The translations under genes and the position numbers were made by a program. Shown piece after piece: positions 53,213 through 61,423 of a stretch of 64,000 nt of DNA. Each line of letters opens with the position of its first letter. The stretch's first letter is position 1. Under the pieces are notes generated by a model. The model worked only from the letters and a program-made list of their open reading frames with translations. It did not search any database and was not told where the DNA came from. Origin of the DNA: Luteimonas suaedae (GTDB lineage: Bacteria; Pseudomonadota; Gammaproteobacteria; Xanthomonadales; Xanthomonadaceae); NCBI RefSeq assembly GCF_008312895.1, contig NZ_VSSP01000006.1, positions 124,001-188,000 on the forward strand, read 5' to 3'.

Positions 53213-55306
53213 CTACTTCCTCACGTCCTGCGTATGCGCCTGCAGCGCTTCGGCCAGTCCCGGGACGCCGTCGGCGCCGGTCGGCACGGTGATGCTGGAG
53301 CCGGCGAGGTCTTCGCCGATCGGTTGCGCCCGCCCGCCGAGGCAGGTCGAGAAGAACCCTTCCGCGACTGCGTTGAAGGCCTTGCTGTTCTCGGGGCGGG
53401 CGAAGCCATGGCCCTCGTCGGGGAACAGCACGTAGGTGACCGGGATGTTCTTGGCCTGCATGGCTTCGACGATCTGGTCGCTCTCGGCCTGCTTGACGCG
53501 TGGATCGTTGGCGCCCTGGCCGATCAGCAGCGGCTTGCTGATGCTGTCGGCGCGGGTGAGCGGCGACCGCTCGGTCAGCCAGGCCTTGCCTTCTTCGGTG
53601 CGCGGATCGCCCATGCGCCGGGCGAGCTGCTCGAAGAAGCTCGCCCAGTACGGCGGCACCGTGGCCAACAGGGTATTGAGGTTGGCCGGGCCCACGATAT
53701 CCACGCCGCAGGCGAACGTGTCCGGCGTGAAGGTCAGGCCGACCAGCGTGGCGTAGCCGCCGTAGCTGCCGCCCATGATCGCGACCTGGTCCTCGCCGGT
53801 GACGCCCTGTTGCACCGCCCATTGCACGGCATCGATCAGGTCGTCATGCATCTTGCCGGCCCATTCGCCGTCGCCGGCATTGGTAAAGGCCTTGCCGAAC
53901 CCGGTCGAGCCGCGGAAGTTCACCTGCAGCACCGAGTAGCCGCGGTTGGCCAGCCACTGGTTGTAGCTGCTGAAGCCGTAGCCGTCACGCCCCCAGGGGC
54001 CGCCATGCACCAGCAGCACCATCGGCGTGGCCGCATCCGGCTTGCCGTCGCCGTCCGGGTCGGCGTGCGCCGGCAGGGTGAGATAGCTGACCAGGGTCTT
54101 GCCGTCGCGCGAGGCGATCTCGACCGGCCATTGCGGCACCAGCGGCTGGCCGTCCAACGCCGGGCGCCCGGAGAACAGTTCGGTCAGCTTGCCGTCGCCT
54201 GGATTGGCGTCGCCGCGATCGTAGCGGTAGTAGACCAGCGGCGATTCGGCCGCCGAATAGGCGACGATCCAGGTGCGGTCATCGAGGGTCCGGGTATTGA
54301 TCGACACTTCGCCGGGGCCGATCGCCTCCAGCTTCTTCAGGTCGGCGGCGATGCCGTCGTCCAGCGTGGCCCATTCCTCGCGCAGGTAGTTCACCGCGAC
54401 CGCCTGCACCTGGCCGGTACGCGGATCGGACAGGCTGCCACCGACGTCGGCACGTTGGTCCTCGTGCACCAGGGTCTTCTCGCCGCTGGCGGTGTCGATG
54501 GCGTACAGCGCGGCGGTGTCGCGCTCGCGTGAGTCGACCATGTACAGGGTCTTGCCGTCGGTGGTCAGCCCGGCGGGCGAGGTGGTCAACACGTCCTCGA
54601 ACGGGATTTCGTCGTGCTCGACCCAGGCGTCGCCGTCTCGGCGCAGGACATCCTGGCCGCCGTCCGGGCGCGAGCGCAGCGCGTAGCGCAGGGTGTAGTC
54701 GGCATCGGCGAGATAGCCGCCGATCTGCTGCGTGTTCTCCTCGACCAGGGTGCGTTCGCCGCTGGCCAGGTCGACCCGGTACAGGTCATGCCATTGCGGA
54801 TCGCGATCGTTCATGCCGACCAGGATCGATTCCGGATGCAGATGGCTGACACTGACCACCTGCGCCGTGGTCTTGTCGAATGGCGTGAGGTCGCGGCTCT
54901 CGCCGCTGGCCAGGTCGACCGCGTAGAGATGGAAATCCTCGTCGCCGCCGGTGTCGCGCAAGTACAGCAGGGTGTTGGGATGGTGCGACCAGAAGTAGTT
55001 GCGGATGCCGCGGGCGGTATCGCGGGTCACCGCCCGCGCGGCGTCGACATCGTCGGCCGGGGCCACCCAGACGTTGAGCACGCCGTCGACCGGCGCGATC
55101 CAGCTCAGGGTCTTGCCATCGGGGCTGATCTGCACGTTGGCGCGCTCGGGATTGCCGAACAGGGCGTCGCGCGGGATCAGGGCGACATCGTCGATCGAGT
55201 TGACGGTCTGTGGCTGGGCTTTCATGGCTTCGGAATTGTCGTCGTTGCGGTTGCCGCACGCGGCAAGCACGGTCGCGGCGCAGGCCGCGAGCAGGAGGTG
55301 TCGCAT
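53213..55306 (-). CDS. S9-family prolyl oligopeptidase lipoprotein, copy 1
   Basis: A 697-residue paralogue of the next gene. The lipoprotein signal is LLLAACAATVLAACGN. The propeller region starts with DDVALIPRDALFGNPERANVQ, nearly the same words as in copy 2, and the hydrolase domain has GGSYGGYATLVGLTF (Ser), GQGANDPRV (Asp) and DEGHGFARPENS (His). Both copies thus keep a full catalytic triad. Differences cluster in the signal and in surface loops of the propeller. The ATG at 55306 has GGGGA about 9 bases upstream. It is followed leftward by copy 2 after about 310 bases. Confidence 0.92.
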   Translation of the reverse strand: MRHLLLAACAATVLAACGNRNDDNSEAMKAQPQTVNSIDDVALIPRDALFGNPERANVQISPDGKTLSWIAPVDGVLNVWVAPADDVDAARAVTRDTARGIRNYFWSHHPNTLLYLRDTGGDEDFHLYAVDLASGESRDLTPFDKTTAQVVSVSHLHPESILVGMNDRDPQWHDLYRVDLASGERTLVEENTQQIGGYLADADYTLRYALRSRPDGGQDVLRRDGDAWVEHDEIPFEDVLTTSPAGLTTDGKTLYMVDSRERDTAALYAIDTASGEKTLVHEDQRADVGGSLSDPRTGQVQAVAVNYLREEWATLDDGIAADLKKLEAIGPGEVSINTRTLDDRTWIVAYSAAESPLVYYRYDRGDANPGDGKLTELFSGRPALDGQPLVPQWPVEIASRDGKTLVSYLTLPAHADPDGDGKPDAATPMVLLVHGGPWGRDGYGFSSYNQWLANRGYSVLQVNFRGSTGFGKAFTNAGDGEWAGKMHDDLIDAVQWAVQQGVTGEDQVAIMGGSYGGYATLVGLTFTPDTFACGVDIVGPANLNTLLATVPPYWASFFEQLARRMGDPRTEEGKAWLTERSPLTRADSISKPLLIGQGANDPRVKQAESDQIVEAMQAKNIPVTYVLFPDEGHGFARPENSKAFNAVAEGFFSTCLGGRAQPIGEDLAGSSITVPTGADGVPGLAEALQAHTQDVRK

Positions 55307-55376
55307 CGGTTCGGTCCCCAGGAGCTGTGGTTTGTCGCGCCACATTACCGTCGCCACCCCGCGCCCGTGTTCGACA

Positions 55377-55408
55377 GGCGTTAAATCCAGCTGGTGACCG
55401 ATGGCAGG
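55377..55408 (-). promoter_or_regulatory. Conserved upstream motif, S9 peptidase copy 1
   Basis: On the minus strand, CCTGCCATCGGTCACC then ATTTAACGCC, 71 bases before the start codon; matches the motif at 52971-53001 except for one base and a one-base spacer difference. Confidence 0.45.
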
Positions 55409-55427
55409 TGACCCGCGGATCGCCTGC

Positions 55428-56942
55428 TCAGGCCGCCAGCGCCGTTGGGCCGCGATCCAGGCTGCGATAACCCAGCGCTTCGGTGAGGTGCGGCGTGGCG
55501 ATGTCGGCGCTGCCGGCCAGGTCGGCAATGGTGCGTGCGACGCGCAGGATGCGGTGCATCGAGCGCGCCGACAGCCGCAGCGATTCGATCGCGCGCTCGA
55601 GCAGCTGCTGGTCGGCCTCGCGCAGGCGGCAGGCGGCCAGGGTCGCGGCCTGGTCGAGGCCGGCGTTGGTGCTGCCGGTGCGTTCGCGCTGGACGGCGCG
55701 GGCCGCCTCCACCCGGGCCAGGATCGCCGCACTCGGCTCGCCTTCGGGGGCATCCGGACGCAGCTGCGCAGGCGGCAGCCGCGGCACGTCGACATGCAGG
55801 TCGATGCGGTCGAGCAGCGGCCCGGAGATGCGGGCGCGGTAGCGCTGGATCGCGTCCGGGCTGCAGCGGCAGCGGCCAGAGACGTCTCCGGCCCAGCCGC
55901 ATGGGCAGGGGTTCATCGCCGCGACCAGCTGAAAATGCGCCGGGAACTCACTCTGCCGCGCTGCGCGCGAAATGGTCACGCTGCCCGATTCAAGCGGTTC
56001 GCGCAGCACTTCTAGCGCGCGCCGATCCCACTCCGGCAACTCGTCGAGAAACAGCACGCCATGGTGCGCCAGCGAGATCTCCCCCGGCCGCGGCTCGGCG
56101 CCGCCGCCGACCAGCGCGGCGGCGCTGGCGGTGTGATGTGGTGCGCGGAAGGGCCGTTCGCGCCAGCGCGCCGGGTCCAGACCGCGGCCGCTGACCGAGG
56201 CGATGGCGGCCGATTCCAGCGCCTCCGCCTCGGACGCTTCCGGCAGCAGCCCGGGCAGGCGCGAGGCCAGCAGGGTCTTGCCGCAGCCGGGCGGGCCGAC
56301 CAGCAGCAGGTGATGCCCTCCGGCCGCGGCGATTTCCAGCGCGCGCCGCGCATGCGCCTGGCCGCGCACGTCACGCATGTCCGGGCCGGGCGTGCGGACC
56401 GCGGCCAGTGCGATCGCCTGCGGCAGTTCGCGGCTGCCGCTGAGCTGCGCGCAAACCTCGAGCAGGGTGCGGGCGTGGCGGACATCGACACCGGTGGCCA
56501 GCGCCGCCTCGGCGGCGTTGGCCTGCGGCACCACCAGCCGGCGCCCGATCCGGGCCGCGGCGAGCGCTGCCGGCAGCGCGCCGTCGACCCCGCGCAGTTC
56601 GCCGGTCAGGCCGAGTTCGCCGATGAACTCGCAGTCGCGCAGCGCATCCAGCGGGACCTGGCCGCTGGCGGCGAGGATGCCGAGCGCGATCGGCAGGTCG
56701 AAGCGGCCGCCGTGCTTGGGCAGGTCGGCCGGGGCGAGATTGACGGTGATGCGGCGTTGCGGGAACTCGTACTGCGCGCACTGGATGGCGGCACGCACGC
56801 GGTCCTTGGCTTCGCGCACCGCGGGCTCGGGCAGTCCGACGATCGACATCGACGGCAACCCGCCGCCGAGATATACCTCGACCTGCACCGCCGGCGCCGA
56901 TACCCCGGCACGCGCGCGTCCATGCACGAGTGCGAGTCCCAT
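55428..56942 (-). CDS. comM: ComM, Mg-chelatase-like AAA+ helicase
   Basis: A 504-residue AAA+ protein of the YifB/ComM family. The N-terminal LonC-like domain has GGGLPSMSIVGLPEPAVREAKDRVRAA. Walker A is LLLVGPPGCGKTLLASRLPGLLP (about residues 212-234) and Walker B is GVLFLDELPEW. The C-terminal zinc-type loop is AAMNPCPCGWAGD, with CRCSPDAIQRYRARISGPLLDRIDLHV. ComM is a branch-migration helicase that extends recombination during natural transformation, which fits the competence seen in this family. It lies just downstream of ubiK. Confidence 0.95.
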   Translation of the reverse strand: MGLALVHGRARAGVSAPAVQVEVYLGGGLPSMSIVGLPEPAVREAKDRVRAAIQCAQYEFPQRRITVNLAPADLPKHGGRFDLPIALGILAASGQVPLDALRDCEFIGELGLTGELRGVDGALPAALAAARIGRRLVVPQANAAEAALATGVDVRHARTLLEVCAQLSGSRELPQAIALAAVRTPGPDMRDVRGQAHARRALEIAAAGGHHLLLVGPPGCGKTLLASRLPGLLPEASEAEALESAAIASVSGRGLDPARWRERPFRAPHHTASAAALVGGGAEPRPGEISLAHHGVLFLDELPEWDRRALEVLREPLESGSVTISRAARQSEFPAHFQLVAAMNPCPCGWAGDVSGRCRCSPDAIQRYRARISGPLLDRIDLHVDVPRLPPAQLRPDAPEGEPSAAILARVEAARAVQRERTGSTNAGLDQAATLAACRLREADQQLLERAIESLRLSARSMHRILRVARTIADLAGSADIATPHLTEALGYRSLDRGPTALAA

Positions 56943-56952
56943 GGCGCCGGAC

Positions 56953-57231
56953 TCAGTGCTGCGGCGTCTGCGTGCCGCGTTCCGGAGCGGCGAGTTCCGC
57001 CTCCAGCCACTCCACCGCCTGCTCCAGCGCCTCGAGCTTTTCGCGGGTGCGCAGAAGCACCGCCCGCTGTACCTCGAATTCCTCGCGTGAGACCAGATCC
57101 AGCTTGGTCAGGCCGGATTGCAGCACGGCCTTGAAGTTTTCCTGCAGTTCCTCGCGGCCGTCGCGCATGGCAGGCGGCACCAGGCCGCTGAGCCGTCGCG
57201 CCAGGTCGTCGATGTGGTTGAGGTCGATCAT
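56953..57231 (-). CDS. ubiK: Ubiquinone accessory factor UbiK
   Basis: A 92-residue BMFP-family protein: IDLNHIDDLARRLSGLVPP at the start, LQENFKAVLQSGLTKLDLVSREEFEVQRAVLLRTREKLEALEQAVEWLEAEL at the end. The C-terminal half is a coiled coil that trimerises in homologues. UbiK binds UbiJ and is needed for efficient aerobic ubiquinone synthesis; ubiJ and ubiB lie 14 kb away in this window. AGGAG lies 10 bases before the ATG. It is 10 bases upstream of comM and divergent from glnB. Confidence 0.92.
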   Translation of the reverse strand: MIDLNHIDDLARRLSGLVPPAMRDGREELQENFKAVLQSGLTKLDLVSREEFEVQRAVLLRTREKLEALEQAVEWLEAELAAPERGTQTPQH

Positions 57232-57355
57232 GAAGCTCACTCCTGCGGCAACGTGCCCAGCATGCCGCCTGCGGCCATGGCGTGCAGTCGGGCCGATGCG
57301 CATTTGGGTGTAGGAAAAATCCGACAGACGGAGGTCGAGGGGCGGCGCATTGTAG

Positions 57356-57757
<402 letters not shown>

Positions 57758-57913
57758 TCGCCCCGCGCCTGCGTGGCCCAAGAAAACTGAATGGGGGCGT
57801 GAAAGACAGCGTCCCTGGCCTTGACGGAAAGGTGTCTGCTGGTGTTGGTGAACCACTCCCGATCGGGCTAATCTTGACCGAACAGCCAAAATGGAAATGG
57901 AGAGGGGAAGACG

Positions 57914-58411
57914 ATGAAGTTCGTACTGATGGCAGTTGGCTTTGCAGCAGTGCTTGCATCGGCGGGCGCGCTGGCCGAGCAGCCGGTGCTGGTCAATACC
58001 GACGCCAAGTCGATCATTGCCCAGCAGGAAGAAATCCGTGCGGAAGCCGTGGCCCGGAAGGGGCGTTACAAGGACATGGATGAGCGCACGATTCGGGACC
58101 TGCTTGCCAAGCAGGACAAGGTAATGGACCTGCTGGACGGCAAGGAGCATTCGACGGAACTGTCGAAAATCGACCAGACCACGTTGTTCAATTCTCTGGA
58201 ATCGATCGAGGCGATCGTCAACAAGGCCGAAGACGAGCGGATGGTCTGCCGGCGTGAGCGCACGACGGGAAGCCATCGCACCCAAAACGTCTGCAAGACG
58301 GTCGCGCAGCTGCGCACCGAGCGCGAGCAGGGCCAGACGGCGATTGGGGCACGCGACATCCGTTGTGAGGGCTGTGGCGAGGGCAACGGAGGCCGGCCCG
58401 AAGCTTGGTAA
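57914..58411 (+). CDS. Small secreted protein, unknown
   Basis: A 165-residue protein with a signal peptide (KFVLMAVGFAAVLASAGALA, cleavage before EQPVL). The mature part is charged and helical, then has VCRRERTTGSHRTQNVCKTVAQLR, in which two cysteines bracket a basic turn. A final CEGCGEGNGG adds two more cysteines near the end. I recognise the VCRRERxTGSxRxxxVC pattern from small hypothetical proteins of Xanthomonads but know no function. GAGGGGAAG precedes the ATG. It stands alone between glnB and speE. Confidence 0.8.
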   Translation: MKFVLMAVGFAAVLASAGALAEQPVLVNTDAKSIIAQQEEIRAEAVARKGRYKDMDERTIRDLLAKQDKVMDLLDGKEHSTELSKIDQTTLFNSLESIEAIVNKAEDERMVCRRERTTGSHRTQNVCKTVAQLRTEREQGQTAIGARDIRCEGCGEGNGGRPEAW

Positions 58412-58519
58412 GCCTGTCCTGCCCGGCGTTCTCGCGATTCGGCTGCATGGCAAACGCCCGCCCGGCGCCCGGCCACCGTCGCGCAAAGGGCCGGGCAAGG
58501 GGGGCGCGGCGGCTCGCGG

Positions 58520-59368
58520 TCAGCCGCCCAGCGCCTCCGCTACGAACGGAGGTAGCACCGTCGCGCCGTGGTGGACGTCGACGCTGTAGTAGCGGGTGTC
58601 GAACGCCTTGCCGCGCGCATCGCCTTCGCGGAACTCGAAGCCGCCCGACTTGCGCGCCAGCGTGCAGCTCCACCAGCCGGTGGGATAGCACGGCTGCGGG
58701 AACGGCAGGGTCTGGAAGGCGGTGAAGCCGGCCTTGCGCATCTCGCCGCGCATCTCCTTGATCAGGTCCAGCAGGGCGAGCGGCGACTCCGACTGTTGCA
58801 CCAGGATGCCGTCGTCCTTCAGCGCACGGAAGCAGCTTTCGTAGAAGACGCGGTTGAACAGCCCTTCGGCCGGGCCCACCGGATCGGTGGAGTCGACGAT
58901 TACGATGTCGAGACTGCCGGGGGCGGCGCTCCGCATGTGCGCGATGCCGTCGTCGAACAGCAGTTCGGCGCGCGGGTCGCCGTTGGACTCGCACAGCTCG
59001 GGAAAGTATTTCTCCGCCATGCGCGTGACCTGCTCGTCGATGTCGCACTGCACCGCCTTGTTCACGCCCGGGTGCTTGAGCACCTCGCGCAGCGTGCCGC
59101 AGTCGCCGCCGCCGATGATGACGACCTGCTTGGGATCGCGATGGGTGAACAGCGCTGGGTGCGACATCATCTCGTGGTAGAGGAAATTGTCGCGCGTGGT
59201 CAGCATCACCGCGCCGTCGATCAGCATCAGGTTGCCCCAGTCGGTGGTCTCGAAGATCTCGATCTTCTGGAACGGCGACTGCACCTCGTCGAGCTTGCGG
59301 GTGACGCGAAAGCCGATCGCCGAGCCGGTCGGCGCGAACTGCTCGTGGATCCAGGTGGGGGCGGGCAT
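58520..59368 (-). CDS. speE: Spermidine synthase
   Basis: A 282-residue aminopropyltransferase that makes spermidine from putrescine and decarboxylated SAM. Motifs are LMLIDGAVMLTTRDNFLYHEMMSHP, the Rossmann VVIIGGGDCGTLREVLKH, CDIDEQV, DDGIAHMR, IVDSTDPVGPAEGLF and the gate-keeping PFPQPCYPTGWWS. The start at 59368 (MPAPTWIHEQF) fits the family length; the frame is open further upstream. speA lies about 2 kb away on the opposite strand, with an M48 peptidase between them. Confidence 0.96.
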   Translation of the reverse strand: MPAPTWIHEQFAPTGSAIGFRVTRKLDEVQSPFQKIEIFETTDWGNLMLIDGAVMLTTRDNFLYHEMMSHPALFTHRDPKQVVIIGGGDCGTLREVLKHPGVNKAVQCDIDEQVTRMAEKYFPELCESNGDPRAELLFDDGIAHMRSAAPGSLDIVIVDSTDPVGPAEGLFNRVFYESCFRALKDDGILVQQSESPLALLDLIKEMRGEMRKAGFTAFQTLPFPQPCYPTGWWSCTLARKSGGFEFREGDARGKAFDTRYYSVDVHHGATVLPPFVAEALGG

Positions 59369-59505
59369 GGCGGCGTCCTGTAGGGCGCACGCCGGCGTTC
59401 GGCGCCGGCGGCAGGGCCGCGAATTGTAGCGAAGCGGACCGTCGCGCGAGCGGCAAGGCCCTAACATGTGACCCGGAACGGCCTTGGCGCCGGAGAGGGA
59501 CGGAC

Positions 59506-61362
59506 ATGGCACCGACGCAGGCGCATCGCGAGCTGGCGCAGCGGCTGGAAGCCGAGGCGCAGCGCTCGCCGCGCGGCTATCTGCTCCGGCTGGCCTTGCT
59601 GGCGGGGCTTGGCTACGCGCTGCTGCTGGTGCTCCTGGCGATCGCGTTCGGATTGCCGCTGCTGATGCTCGGCCACGTCGTGGTCAACGGCGCGCGCCCG
59701 GGGCCGGAATTGGCCTACGTGATGCTGGTGCCGCTGGTGTTCGGGGGCGTGCTGCTGCGGGCGCTGTGGATCCGCTTCGGCGTACCCGAAGGCTATGTGC
59801 TGGCGGCGGACGAGGCGCCGGCGCTGCAGGCCGAGGTCGAACGCCTGCGCCGGGCGACCGGGGCGCCGCCGCTGCATGGCATCGTCATCGACGGCGAACT
59901 CAACGCCGCCGCCGCCAACCTGCCGCGGGCGCTGGGCCTGCTCGGCCATCGCCACTACCTGGTGCTGGGGCTGCCGCTGATGCAGTTGCTCGACCGCGAC
60001 GAACTGGCCGCGGTGGTCGCGCACGAGTTCGGCCATTTCGGCGCCGGCCATGGCCGCTTCACCGCCTGGATCTACCGCGTGCGCATGAGCTGGCACCGGG
60101 TGCTGGAAGGACTGGCGGACAGCGGCTTCCTGTTCAGCCGCCTGCTGCTGGCGTTCTACGGGTGGTATGTGCCGTACTTCAACGCCTACAGCTTCGTGCT
60201 CGCACGGCGCAACGAGTACCAGGCCGATGCGATCGCGGCCGCCACCGTCGGCGGCGAGGCGGCCGCCAGCGCGCTGATCCGGCTCGAACTCGGCGCACGG
60301 CGTGCGCATGGCCGGTTCTGGCCGCAGGTGTTCGGTCGCGCCCGTGCGCAGAACCATCCGCCGGCGCAGGTCCATGCTCAGCTCGCGCGCGTATTGCAGG
60401 ACGACACGCCGATCGACCTCGAGCGGTTGCTGGCGATCGCGAGCCGCGACGCGGATCCGGACGATACCCACCCCGTCCTGCCGCAGCGCATCGCCGCGAT
60501 GCAGGCGGAACCGTGTCTGCGTACACGCGGTGCGCCGGCCGCGCCCGGCCTGCTCGGTCCGGCGCTGCTTGCCGAGATCGAGCGCGGCCTGGACGAGCAC
60601 TGGCGCGATCGGAACCGCCCGCGCTGGCGCGAACGCCATGCGGCCGCGGCGGCGGATCGTGCCCGCCTGGCCGTCGTTGAGGGCGTGGGTGACCCGTCGC
60701 CGCAACAGCGGCTCGAGCATGCGCAGCTGGTGGAGTCGCTGCGCATCGATTTCGATGCCGCGCCGCTGTACGAACGCGCGATTGCGGCCCTGCCCGACAG
60801 CGCCATGGCGCACTATCGCGCCGGCCTGCTGGCGCTGCGCCGCGGCGATGCGGCAGCGGGCGCCGCCGGGCTGCGGCGCGCCATGGCGCTCGATCCCGGC
60901 GCCATCCGGCCGGTGCTGGCGGACCTGGAGGCGCTCGACCGCGATCCCGACCTGGCGCCGGCCAGCGCCGAAGCGGTGCGTACGCTGCGCGACGCCTTCG
61001 CGCCGGCGGCGCATGAACTGGATGCGCGCGATGCCGCGGACGCCCGGGACGAGCTGCTGCCGCACGACCTCGACACCGCCGCCCTGCAATCGCTGGCCGG
61101 AGCGCTCACGGCGGATCCGCGCATCGTCCGGGCCTGGCTGGCGCGCAAGCGCATGCCGATGGCGGAGGCGCCGCCGCACTACGTCCTGTTGCTGGACTGG
61201 CGCGGATCGGTCGCCAGCGAGACCGCCGGGCTCAAGCGACTCACCGATGCGCTCGCGCTGCCCGGCAGCTTCACCGTCTTCACCGGCAGCGGGCAGCGCC
61301 CGCTGGCGCGCCGGGTCAGGCGGCTGTGCGCCGCGCCGGTCTATCGCAGGCGCCCGGGATAA
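59506..61362 (+). CDS. M48-family membrane metallopeptidase with long C-terminus
   Basis: A 618-residue membrane protein. Two helices (about 27-50 and 67-87) precede an M48 peptidase domain with VVAHEFGHFGAGHGRF (HExxH-type HEFGH) and the third ligand region RRNEYQADAIAA. The remaining 300 or so residues are helical with TPR-like repeats (YERAIAALPDSAMAHYRAGLLALRRGDAAAGAAGLRRAMALDPGA). It resembles stress-linked M48 proteins with extra repeats, but I know no named match. It sits between speE and speA, a recurrent neighbourhood in this family. GGAGAGG lies before the ATG. Confidence 0.82.
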   Translation: MAPTQAHRELAQRLEAEAQRSPRGYLLRLALLAGLGYALLLVLLAIAFGLPLLMLGHVVVNGARPGPELAYVMLVPLVFGGVLLRALWIRFGVPEGYVLAADEAPALQAEVERLRRATGAPPLHGIVIDGELNAAAANLPRALGLLGHRHYLVLGLPLMQLLDRDELAAVVAHEFGHFGAGHGRFTAWIYRVRMSWHRVLEGLADSGFLFSRLLLAFYGWYVPYFNAYSFVLARRNEYQADAIAAATVGGEAAASALIRLELGARRAHGRFWPQVFGRARAQNHPPAQVHAQLARVLQDDTPIDLERLLAIASRDADPDDTHPVLPQRIAAMQAEPCLRTRGAPAAPGLLGPALLAEIERGLDEHWRDRNRPRWRERHAAAAADRARLAVVEGVGDPSPQQRLEHAQLVESLRIDFDAAPLYERAIAALPDSAMAHYRAGLLALRRGDAAAGAAGLRRAMALDPGAIRPVLADLEALDRDPDLAPASAEAVRTLRDAFAPAAHELDARDAADARDELLPHDLDTAALQSLAGALTADPRIVRAWLARKRMPMAEAPPHYVLLLDWRGSVASETAGLKRLTDALALPGSFTVFTGSGQRPLARRVRRLCAAPVYRRRPG

Positions 61363-61423
61363 ACGGGGCGCCGGCAGCGCGACGCTAGAATGGGCGTCCC
61401 CTGTGTCGCCCGGATGCACGCCG

